Made by a program: the position numbers and the translations under genes
Assembly (NCBI GenBank): GCA_025963425.1
Contig: JAOPUQ010000115.1
Location: forward strand, 1-5,155
Direction of reading: 5' to 3'
Length of the DNA stretch: 5,155 nucleotides
Source of the DNA: Modestobacter sp.
Lineage (GTDB): Bacteria > Actinomycetota > Actinomycetes > Mycobacteriales > Geodermatophilaceae
The notes under the pieces: model-generated
Told to the model about the DNA's origin: nothing
Databases searched by the model: none
The model's input: the letters and a program-made list of their open reading frames with translations, nothing else
Shown here: piece by piece, positions 1 through 5,155 of the stretch
How positions within the stretch are numbered: position 1 is the first letter of the stretch
Layout: each line of letters opens with the position of its first letter

Positions 1-1929
1 CATGTCCTCGACCGTGGCGATCGAGACACCGGAGGTGCCGACCTTGCCGTAGACGTCCGGGCGCGGGTCGGGGTCGCGGCCGTAGAGGGTGACCGAGTCG
101 AACGCGGTCGACAGCCGGGTGGCCTCGTTGCCGGCCGACAGCAGCTGGAAGCGCCGGTTGGTCCGGAACGCATCGCCCTCGCCGGCGAACATCCGGGCCG
201 GCGCCTCGCCCTGCCGCTTGAACGGGAAGACCCCGGCGGTGAAGGGGAAGAAGCCCGGCAGGTTCTCCCGGCGCAGCCAGGTCAGCAGGTCCGCGGCGTC
301 GGTCGTGCGCGGCAGCGCCACCCGGCGGACCGGGTTGCCGCTCAGCGTCGTCCGGGTCAGCGGCGTGTGGATCTCCTTGCCGCGCACGGTGTAGACCAGC
401 TCGTCGCCGGAGTACTCCTCGACCCGGGCCGGCCACTGGTCGAGCTGGTCGCGCACCGCGGGGAGGAGCTCGCCCTCGACCCCGTGCAGCAGGTCCCGGA
501 CCCGGCCGGCGGCCGGGTCCTCGCCCAGCAGCTCGGCGGCGGTGGTCAGGTGCTGACGCCGGCGGACGACGTCGGCCTGCTGCGCGGTGGTCCGGTGGTA
601 GCCGCGGACGGCGTCGGCCACATCGGCCAGGTACCGCGCCCGCGACGACGGGACGACGCTGGTCAGCCCGGTGGAGGCGCGGACGTCGACCCGCGGGAGG
701 ACGCCGCTGCCGACCGGCAGGCCCTTGTCGCCCAGCAGCGCCTTCAGCTCCTGGAAGAGGGCGGTGACCCCGTCGTCGTTGAACCGGGCGGCGGAGGTGC
801 CGAAGACCGGCATCTGCTCCCACGGGGTGCCGAAGGCCTCCCGGTTGCGGACCATCTGCCGGGCGACGTCGCGGCGGGCGTCCTCGGCGCCCCGGCGCTC
901 GAACTTGTTCACCGCGACGACGTCGGCGAAGTCCAGCATGTCGATCTTCTCGAGCTGCGAGGCGGCACCGAACTCCGGGGTCATGACGTACAGCGAGACG
1001 TCGCTGAAGGGCAGGATCGCGGCGTCGCCCTGGCCGATGCCCGGGGTCTCCACGAGGACCAGGTCGTAGCCGGCGGCCTTGACCGCGGCGATGACGTCGT
1101 CGAGGTGCTCGGGCACCTGGGCGCCGGCGGTGCGGGTGGCCAGGGAGCGGAAGAACGTCTGGTCGCGGTTGCCGGTCTCCAGCGCGTTCATCCGGATCCG
1201 GTCGCCCAGCAGGGCCCCGCCACCGCGGCGGCGGGTCGGGTCCACCGCCAGGACGGCGATGCGGAGCTTGTCCTCGGAGTCCAGCCGCAGCCGGCGCAGC
1301 AGCTCGTCGGTGAGCGAGGACTTGCCCGACCCGCCGGTGCCGGTGATGCCGAGGACGGGCACGGTGCGCAGCGCGGCGGCCGCGGTGACCCGCTGGGCCA
1401 GCTCGGGGGAGCGGCCGGCCTCCAGGACGGTGATGGCCCGCGCCAGTGCCGCCGGGTCGCCGCTGGTGAGCGCGTCGACGTCCGGTCCCTGCGCGGCGAG
1501 GTCGACGTCGCAGGCGGCGATCAGCTCGTTGATCATCCCGGGCAGGCCGAGGCGCTGACCGTCCTCGGGGGCGAAGATGCGCACCCCGCGGGAGCGCAGC
1601 AGGGCGATCTCCTCGGGCACGATCACGCCGCCACCACCGCCGAAGACCTGCACGTGGCCGGCACCCTGGCGGGCGAGCTCCTCGACCAGGTAGGTGAAGT
1701 ACTCGACGTGCCCACCCTGGTAGGACGACAGCGCGACGCCCTGCGCGTCCTCCTCCAGTGCCGCCCGGACGACGGTCTGCACGCTGCGGTCGTGGCCCAG
1801 GTGCACCACCTCCGCGCCCTGGCTCTGCAGCAGCCGCCGCATCACGTTGATGGCCGCGTCGTGCCCGTCGAAGAGGCTGGCCGCGGTCACGAAGCGGACC
1901 GGGTTCGTGGGGACGTGCAGGGCGGCCAT
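1..1929 (-). CDS. icmF: Fused isobutyryl-CoA mutase IcmF (N-terminal 643 residues; C-terminus beyond left edge)
   Basis: This is an adenosylcobalamin-dependent mutase fused to its own G-protein chaperone. The family interconverts isobutyryl-CoA and n-butyryl-CoA in the cytosol, and the GTPase part gates cofactor loading and repair. The visible order is as follows. The B12-binding Rossmann domain spans about residues 10-140, with DGHDAAI at 21-27 (H23 the expected cobalt ligand), SSYQGGH at 68-74 and a run of five glycines at 97-101. The MeaB-like GTPase domain spans about 185-400, with P-loop GTGGSGKSS around 197-205 (K203), a switch region with DPTRR at 230-234 and GDRIRMN at 242-248, ETPGIGQ at 294-300 and NKFE at 341-344. 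A helical linker runs to about 540. The mutase barrel then begins with FPFTAGVFPFKR at 561-572 and a TNRRF/RLSTAFDSVTLYG segment at 590-617. Family members are about 1,090 residues, so roughly 450 are outside the window. The reading frame is open to base 1. The ATG at 1929 has an AGGAG ribosome site 5 nt upstream, and the protein begins like other IcmFs. F568 fits an isobutyryl rather than methylmalonyl enzyme, but the second specificity residue is outside the window. Confidence 0.95.
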   Translation of the reverse strand, partial: MAALHVPTNPVRFVTAASLFDGHDAAINVMRRLLQSQGAEVVHLGHDRSVQTVVRAALEEDAQGVALSSYQGGHVEYFTYLVEELARQGAGHVQVFGGGGGVIVPEEIALLRSRGVRIFAPEDGQRLGLPGMINELIAACDVDLAAQGPDVDALTSGDPAALARAITVLEAGRSPELAQRVTAAAALRTVPVLGITGTGGSGKSSLTDELLRRLRLDSEDKLRIAVLAVDPTRRRGGGALLGDRIRMNALETGNRDQTFFRSLATRTAGAQVPEHLDDVIAAVKAAGYDLVLVETPGIGQGDAAILPFSDVSLYVMTPEFGAASQLEKIDMLDFADVVAVNKFERRGAEDARRDVARQMVRNREAFGTPWEQMPVFGTSAARFNDDGVTALFQELKALLGDKGLPVGSGVLPRVDVRASTGLTSVVPSSRARYLADVADAVRGYHRTTAQQADVVRRRQHLTTAAELLGEDPAAGRVRDLLHGVEGELLPAVRDQLDQWPARVEEYSGDELVYTVRGKEIHTPLTRTTLSGNPVRRVALPRTTDAADLLTWLRRENLPGFFPFTAGVFPFKRQGEAPARMFAGEGDAFRTNRRFQLLSAGNEATRLSTAFDSVTLYGRDPDPRPDVYGKVGTSGVSIATVEDM

Positions 1930-1934
1930 GGGTG

Positions 1935-1939
1935 CTCCT
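1935..1939 (-). promoter_or_regulatory. Ribosome binding site of icmF
   Basis: On the minus strand the bases read AGGAG, followed by five bases and then the ATG at 1929-1927. This good Shine-Dalgarno match at normal spacing supports the chosen start. It contrasts with the other two genes of the window, which lack a well-placed Shine-Dalgarno sequence. Confidence 0.75.
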
Positions 1940-1961
1940 GACGGCGGTGAGGCCGGATACG

Positions 1962-1971
1962 TGGACGTCCA
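1962..1971. promoter_or_regulatory. Candidate operator 1 (promoter-proximal palindrome)
   Basis: This perfect 10-bp palindrome, TGGACGTCCA, is centred between 1966 and 1967. It covers the predicted icmF transcription start (about 1968). A dimeric repressor bound here would block initiation or clearance. No regulator gene is present in the window, so the binding protein is unknown; size and symmetry would suit a TetR- or GntR-type dimer. The function is inferred from position and symmetry only. Confidence 0.5.
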
Positions 1972-1974
1972 AGC

Positions 1975-2003
1975 ACCGTACCCGGCAGATCGTTGGACGT
2001 CCA
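1975..2003 (-). promoter_or_regulatory. Predicted icmF promoter (-35 TGGACG, 17-nt spacer, -10 TACGGT)
   Basis: Reading the minus strand, TGGACG at 2003-1998 matches four of six bases of the TTGACA consensus. After 17 nt, TACGGT at 1980-1975 fits the actinobacterial TAnnnT -10 pattern. Transcription would begin near 1968, giving a leader of about 40 nt that carries the AGGAG site. The -35 falls in one arm of the inverted repeat, the -10 in its spacer and the start point in the other arm. This arrangement favours repression control over a simple terminator. It is based on consensus matching alone. Confidence 0.5.
1994..2003. promoter_or_regulatory. Candidate operator 2 (palindrome over the -35 box)
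   Basis: This is a second identical copy of TGGACGTCCA, centred between 1998 and 1999. It is 32 bp from operator 1, close to three helical turns, so proteins bound at both sites would sit on the same DNA face. It overlaps the predicted -35 hexamer of the icmF promoter. The role is inferred. Confidence 0.5.
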
Positions 2004-2013
2004 CGTATCCGGA

Positions 2014-2052
2014 TCGACGACTGCTGCGCGCGAGCCTCGGCGAGGTCGTCGA
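2014..2052 (-). terminator. Possible weak terminator hairpin after the PRC/DUF2382 gene
   Basis: About 50 nt past the stop codon of the PRC/DUF2382 gene, TCGACGAC (2014-2021) pairs with GTCGTCGA (2045-2052). Inside it, CCTCG/CGAGG (2035-2039 and 2041-2045) forms an alternative tight inverted repeat that shares one base with the outer right arm. A third short inverted repeat, GGTCG/CGACC, lies at 2044-2054. There is no U-tract, which is common in high-GC actinomycetes. Short inverted repeats arise easily at this base composition, so the call is tentative. Confidence 0.25.
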
Positions 2053-2104
2053 CCGGCTGGCCCCCGCCGATGTGCCCGGCGCCCGGACCGGCCGGACCCC
2101 GCCC

Positions 2105-2875
2105 TCAGCGCTGCGGCGGGACGTCGCCCTCCAGGGCGATCTCCTCGCGCCGCAGCCGGTCGGTGACCGTCTCGTCCTCCGTGACCCAGGACGTCGCCAG
2201 CCGGACCCGCTCGGCCGGCGCCCGCTCCACGGTGACCACCGGCCGGTCGCTGTAGAGGGTGACCCATCCGGTGCCCCGGTCGGCATCCGCGGAGGTCGTG
2301 GGGTCGGCGGCCGCCGCCGTGCCCTCGCTCCCGCGCAGCGGCAGGTACTCGATCCGGGCCACCTGCCGGGTCACCGTCACCGGCACCATGACCTCCTCGG
2401 TCACCGTGTCCACCCGCAGCACCGCCCGGGCCCACGGCTCGCGCACCATGTCGACCCGCAGCCGCTCCTCCGAGCGGGTCATCGAGCCCTCGCCGCTCTC
2501 GCCGCCCTCGCCGCCACGGCCGTCACCGCCGACCACGTCGGGCCCATCGCCGCCGCCGGCGTAGTGCCGTCGGAGGGTCTCCTCCTCGGCCGGGCTGAGC
2601 CGGTCGGGGGCCGCCGGCCGGGGCGCGCTGCGCACCGCCTCGGCGGGCACGGTCAGCCGGAGCCGGCCGCCGGTCGACCGGGCGCCGGCGATCGGCGCGA
2701 CGATGGCGATGTCGGCGGAGTCGGGCGCGGCGTGCAGGCCGTCGGTCAGGCCGACCCAGGTGGGCTCCCCGGTCACGTCGTCCAGGAAGACCGCGGTGAC
2801 GGTCCCGAGAGCCGTGCCGTCGCGGTCCTCGGCGATCGCCCCGATGACAGGGGGCAGAGCAGGCTCACTGGGCAT
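2105..2875 (-). CDS. PRC-barrel and DUF2382 domain protein (stress-associated, function unknown)
   Basis: This is a 256-residue cytosolic-looking protein with no signal peptide or membrane segment. Residues about 9-88 form a PRC-barrel-like domain (IGAIAEDRDG, then LGTVTAVFLDDVTGEPTWVGL), followed by LSPAEEETLRRHY at 93-105. Next comes a roughly half-glycine acidic linker (106-131) and a DUF2382/YsnF-type domain (132-249). The DUF2382 part shows its usual two related halves: EERLRV through the PVTVTRQVARIEYLPL segment, and DRPVVTVERAPAERVRL through TVTDRLRREEIALE. This order is typical of actinobacterial proteins in this group; relatives are linked to general stress, but no biochemical activity is established. 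I start at the ATG at 2875, because the protein then begins directly before the PRC domain as in relatives. An in-frame ATG at 2911 would add 12 residues of unpersuasive sequence. Neither start has a well-placed Shine-Dalgarno: AGAGG lies only one base before 2875. It is co-oriented with icmF but 175 nt away, and divergent from helD. Confidence 0.85.
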   Translation of the reverse strand: MPSEPALPPVIGAIAEDRDGTALGTVTAVFLDDVTGEPTWVGLTDGLHAAPDSADIAIVAPIAGARSTGGRLRLTVPAEAVRSAPRPAAPDRLSPAEEETLRRHYAGGGDGPDVVGGDGRGGEGGESGEGSMTRSEERLRVDMVREPWARAVLRVDTVTEEVMVPVTVTRQVARIEYLPLRGSEGTAAAADPTTSADADRGTGWVTLYSDRPVVTVERAPAERVRLATSWVTEDETVTDRLRREEIALEGDVPPQR

Positions 2876-2973
2876 GCCTCTGGATGTTCCGAAACCGGCT
2901 GCTCTACACATGGCGACCGCGTGTCGGGCGCGCTCGTCGAGCCGGACGACGACGGGCGTAACGTCCTCCGACC
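2876..2973. promoter_or_regulatory. Divergent intergenic region between the PRC/DUF2382 gene and helD
   Basis: These 98 bp must hold the start signals of both divergent genes. On the plus strand, TAACGT at 2959-2964 fits TAnnnT and ends 9 nt before the helD GTG; a -35 match near 2935-2941 is poor. On the minus strand no convincing promoter stands out; TAGAGC around 2900-2905 lacks the final T. I looked for the palindromic rifamycin-associated element known upstream of some helR genes and see nothing resembling it. A near-palindrome GTTCCGAAAC lies at 2886-2895, but it is short and imperfect. Confidence 0.45.
2959..2964 (+). promoter_or_regulatory. Candidate -10 box of helD (leaderless transcript)
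   Basis: TAACGT matches the TAnnnT -10 pattern used by the main actinobacterial sigma factor. It ends nine bases before the GTG start, so transcription would begin at or a few bases before the start codon. Combined with the absence of a purine-rich ribosome site before 2974, this suggests leaderless initiation, which is common in actinomycetes. The -35 region is weak. Confidence 0.4.
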
Positions 2974-5040
2974 GTGTCTCAGACCTCCTCAGCAGAGACC
3001 ACCGTCGATCCCGTCCTCGCCGCGGAGCGTGCGCACCTGGTGCGCGCCGCCGACTGCCTCACCGAGATGCGCACCGCCAGCACCGCGGTCACCGACGCCG
3101 GCGTCGACGCCTGGGCCTCCGAGCGGCTGGGCGCCGCGCGGGCCGAGCGGCTGCGCGCCCTGGCGGACGACCGGGGCGTGCCGGCCTTCTTCGGGCGCAC
3201 CGACGCCGGCCCGGCCGGTGCCGCCGAGACCTTCCACATCGGACGCCGGCACGTCCGGGACGCCGCGGGTGACCCGGTGGTCATCGACTGGCGTGCGCCG
3301 ATGAGCCGGCCGTTCTACCAGGCCAGCGCCGCTGATCCGCAGGGCCTGGCGCGCCGGCGCCGGTTCGGCTTCGCCGCCGGGGAGCTGACGAGCTACGAGG
3401 ACGAGGCGCTCGGCTCGGGGGAGGACGACGGCGGCGCAGGGGATCTGCTGCGCCAGGAGATCGAGCGCCCGCGCAGCGGGCCGATGCGCGACATCGTGGC
3501 CACCATCCAGCCCGACCAGGACGACATCGTGCGGGCGCCGCTCGGCGAGTCGATCTGCGTGCAGGGCGCCCCGGGCACGGGCAAGACCGCCGTCGGGCTG
3601 CACCGGGCGGCCTACCTGCTCTACACGCACGGCGGCCAGCTGGCCCGCACCGGTGTGCTGGTCATCGGCCCCAACCGGGCGTTCCTGCGCTACATCGAGC
3701 AGGTGCTCCCCGCCCTCGGCGAGATCGACGTCGACCAGGCCACGGTCGCCGACCTGACCGCCCGGGTGCCGGTCCGGGCGGTCGACGAGCCGGTGGCCGC
3801 CGTCCTCAAGGGCGACGTCCGGATGGCGGAGGTGCTGCGCCGGGCGCTGTGGGGCGGGGTGACCAAGCCGACCGACTCGGTCCAGGTGACGCTGGCGGGG
3901 CGGAAGTACCGGGTGTCCGAGCAGCGGCTGCGGCGTTACGTCGACGACCTGCGGCGGGCCGGCACCGGGTCGGCCGACGACCAGCAGGTCGTGCACTACG
4001 CCGCCGGCCGGGAGCGGCTGGCGATGGCGGTGGCGGAGGACGCCCGGCGGCAGAAGGAGGCGGGCGGGGGCAGCCCGACCGATGCCGAGACCCGGAAGAC
4101 CGCCCGAAGCCGGGAGGTGCGGGCGTTCTGCGACGCGGTGTGGCCCGCGGTGGACGCCGCGGCGCTGGTCGCCGGCCTGTTCAGCGACCCCGGCCGGCTG
4201 GCCCGGGCCGCCCAGGGCGTGCTGACCGAGGCCGAGCAGGAGCTGCTGCGCTGGCCGGTGCCGCCACGGTCGGTGCGCAGCGCGCGCTGGACCGACGCCG
4301 ACGCGGTGCTGGTCGACGAGGTGGCCGGGATGCTCGAGCGCACCGCCGGCTACGGACACGTCGTCGTGGACGAGGCGCAGGACCTCTCGCGCATGCAGTG
4401 CCGCGCGGTGGCCCGCCGGCTCGCCGCCGGGTCGCTGACCGTGCTGGGCGACCTGGCCCAGGCGACCAGCCCCTGGTCGGCCGCCGACTGGTCGCAGACG
4501 CTGCGCGGGCTGGGCCGCCCGGACACCACCGTCCGGCCGCTCACCCGGGGGTACCGGGTGCCCGGTGAGGTGCTCGACTTCGCCAACCGGCTGCTGCCGC
4601 TCATCGCCCCCGGGCTGCCGGCGGCCACCGCGGCACGCCGCGACCCCGGCGCGCTCCGGCTGGCGCCGGTGTCGGCACTGGCCGGGCCGCTGGCCGACGT
4701 CGTCCGCGAGCTGTCCGCCACCGAGGGCTCGACCGGAGTGGTGTGCGCCGACGGCGCGGTGGTCGAGGTGGTCGGCATGCTCACCGCGGCCGGCCTGGAC
4801 ATCGCCGCGCTGACCGACGACGGCGACGCGCCGGGCCGGGTCTCCGTCGTCCCGGCCGGGCTGGTCAAGGGGCTGGAGTTCGACCACGTCGTGGTGGTGG
4901 AGCCGGCGGCGATCGTGGCCGCCGAGCCGCGCGGCCTGCACCGGCTCTACGTGGTGCTCACCCGGGCGGTCAGCAGCCTGGTCGTGCTGCACCGCGGCGA
5001 ACTGCCGGAGCTGCTGGCCGATCCGGGACCGGCGCGCTGA
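2974..5040 (+). CDS. helD: HelD-type RNA polymerase recycling ATPase (UvrD-like superfamily 1)
   Basis: HelD binds stalled or post-termination RNA polymerase, inserts into its channels and uses ATP to release nucleic acid and recycle the enzyme. The 688-residue protein is complete and near the usual length of about 700. A charged helical N-terminus (about 12-66) corresponds to the coiled coil that enters the secondary channel. It is followed by the family signature FHIGRRHVRD (87-96) and DWRAPMSRPFY (105-115). ATPase motifs are Q motif IQPDQDDIV (178-186), Walker A GAPGTGKT (198-205, K204), Walker B VVVDEAQD (463-470), motif III LGDLAQATSPW (491-501), motif IV LTRGYRVP (523-530), motif V VPAGLVKGLEFDHVVVVEP (626-644) and motif VI LYVVLTRA (658-665). 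The HelD-specific insertion lies about 240-455, and its charged, glycine-containing stretch at 355-382 may be the primary-channel loop. DWRAPMSRPFY resembles HelD rather than the rifamycin-resistance paralogue HelR. The GTG start has no Shine-Dalgarno but sits 9 nt after a TAACGT -10, suggesting leaderless translation. Confidence 0.93.
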   Translation: MSQTSSAETTVDPVLAAERAHLVRAADCLTEMRTASTAVTDAGVDAWASERLGAARAERLRALADDRGVPAFFGRTDAGPAGAAETFHIGRRHVRDAAGDPVVIDWRAPMSRPFYQASAADPQGLARRRRFGFAAGELTSYEDEALGSGEDDGGAGDLLRQEIERPRSGPMRDIVATIQPDQDDIVRAPLGESICVQGAPGTGKTAVGLHRAAYLLYTHGGQLARTGVLVIGPNRAFLRYIEQVLPALGEIDVDQATVADLTARVPVRAVDEPVAAVLKGDVRMAEVLRRALWGGVTKPTDSVQVTLAGRKYRVSEQRLRRYVDDLRRAGTGSADDQQVVHYAAGRERLAMAVAEDARRQKEAGGGSPTDAETRKTARSREVRAFCDAVWPAVDAAALVAGLFSDPGRLARAAQGVLTEAEQELLRWPVPPRSVRSARWTDADAVLVDEVAGMLERTAGYGHVVVDEAQDLSRMQCRAVARRLAAGSLTVLGDLAQATSPWSAADWSQTLRGLGRPDTTVRPLTRGYRVPGEVLDFANRLLPLIAPGLPAATAARRDPGALRLAPVSALAGPLADVVRELSATEGSTGVVCADGAVVEVVGMLTAAGLDIAALTDDGDAPGRVSVVPAGLVKGLEFDHVVVVEPAAIVAAEPRGLHRLYVVLTRAVSSLVVLHRGELPELLADPGPAR

Positions 5041-5155
5041 CGAGCCGGGACGGCGCGGGCCAACGCAGCGCTGACCTGGCGTATCTCGACAGTGACGACC
5101 ACGGCGCGGACCCACCTCCACGGTCACCAGTGTCGGAGCCCGTCTGGTGCAGACG
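5041..5155. other. Non-coding stretch downstream of helD
   Basis: No credible gene is visible in these 115 bases. The third-position GC pattern of the upstream gene ends at the TGA, and AT-richer spots (for example around 5081-5090) appear. Apart from the hairpin at the right edge there are only minor repeats, such as GTGAC/GTCAC pairs around 5092-5127 that are too short to interpret. Confidence 0.5.
5141..5155 (+). terminator. Possible terminator hairpin cut by the right edge
   Basis: CGTCTG (5141-5146) and CAGACG (5150-5155) form a perfect 6-bp stem with a GTG loop, ending exactly at the last base of the window. The bases just before it (GGAGCC) could extend the stem if the next bases outside the window are complementary. 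The location about 100 nt after the helD stop suits a terminator. Only half of the evidence is visible. Confidence 0.35.

Larger units (their letters stand above)
1953..2012. repeat. Perfect 20-bp inverted repeat with 20-nt spacer, upstream of icmF
   Basis: Left arm 1953-1972 and right arm 1993-2012 are exact reverse complements, separated by a 20-nt spacer. The match stops at both ends. Each arm contains the 10-bp palindrome TGGACGTCCA, flanked on the outer side by CCGGATACG or its complement CGTATCCGG. The repeat lies entirely between the PRC/DUF2382 stop codon and the icmF start, ending 23 nt before the ATG. As DNA it looks like a paired operator. As RNA from a read-through transcript it would form a 20-bp hairpin. 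It has no T-run after it on either strand, so it is not a classical intrinsic terminator. I found no other copy of the core palindrome in the window by eye. Confidence 0.95.

Noticed and set aside
367..1941. 524-residue open frame on the plus strand, antisense to icmF
   Set aside because: Its product is an Ala/Gly/Val/Arg/Asp-rich sequence without domain motifs. It is the reverse-strand shadow of icmF, whose minus-strand frame has clear catalytic motifs throughout.
1953..2012. Inverted repeat as the terminal repeats of a mobile element or a MITE
   Set aside because: The spacer is only 20 nt, no target-site duplication is visible at the outer ends, and there is no transposase nearby. The fit to a promoter is better, although a dispersed repeat family cannot be excluded without the genome.
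1887..2435. 182-residue minus-strand open frame bridging the PRC/DUF2382 gene and the icmF start
   Set aside because: It overlaps both real genes in another frame, has Gly/Arg/Ala-rich sequence without motifs, and would run through the predicted promoter and inverted repeat.
2876..2973. Rifamycin-associated element upstream of helD
   Set aside because: No GC-rich near-perfect palindrome of the expected kind is present in the divergent region, and the protein signatures favour HelD over HelR.
1847..3304. 485-residue open frame on the plus strand crossing two genes and two intergenic regions
   Set aside because: It runs antisense through the icmF start and the PRC/DUF2382 gene and then into helD out of frame. 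The product is compositional noise with no family resemblance.
2989..5127. 712-residue open frame on the minus strand, longer than helD itself
   Set aside because: It is low-complexity (rich in Arg, Gly, His, Pro, Val and Gln) with no recognisable motif. It mirrors helD, whose full helicase motif set is on the plus strand. Long antisense frames are expected at this GC content.
1..5155. CRISPR array, tRNA, rRNA, insertion sequence, prophage or defence gene
   Set aside because: No regularly spaced repeats, cloverleaf-like segments, transposase or integrase motifs, or defence domains are seen. HelD is UvrD-like, but its family signatures and solitary setting do not suggest a defence helicase.

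Overview
The window is very GC-rich, and its coding frames almost always carry G or C at the third codon position. Together with the gene families present (actinobacterial-type IcmF, a PRC-barrel/DUF2382 protein and a class II HelD), this points to a high-GC actinomycete. The texture resembles Geodermatophilaceae or related soil actinobacteria, but genus cannot be fixed from this sequence.

Layout. From the left edge to 1929, on the minus strand, lies the N-terminal 643 residues of a fused isobutyryl-CoA mutase (IcmF): cobalamin-binding domain, MeaB-like G-protein chaperone domain, linker, and the beginning of the mutase TIM barrel. The rest of the gene is beyond the left edge. Between 1930 and 2104 is a 175-nt gap dominated by a perfect 20-bp inverted repeat (1953-2012). 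Each arm contains the same 10-bp palindrome, and a plausible icmF promoter lies between and across the two arms. From 2105 to 2875 (minus strand) is a stress-associated PRC-barrel plus DUF2382 protein. From 2876 to 2973 is a short divergent promoter region. From 2974 to 5040 (plus strand) is a complete HelD-type RNA polymerase recycling ATPase with all UvrD-like helicase motifs, probably translated from a GTG on a nearly leaderless transcript. The last 115 nt are non-coding and end in the beginning of what looks like a terminator hairpin cut by the window edge.

How the parts relate. IcmF belongs to branched-chain/short-chain acyl-CoA metabolism with self-repair of its B12 cofactor. The PRC/DUF2382 gene lies upstream in the same orientation, but the spacing and the embedded promoter suggest that icmF has its own regulated promoter. 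HelD is divergent and belongs to transcription maintenance. There is no sign of a joint pathway, phage, insertion sequence, CRISPR array or RNA gene.

No new multi-gene system is visible. The most interesting unexplained structure is the paired-palindrome control region in front of icmF. The three genes themselves look like normal chromosomal members of known families.
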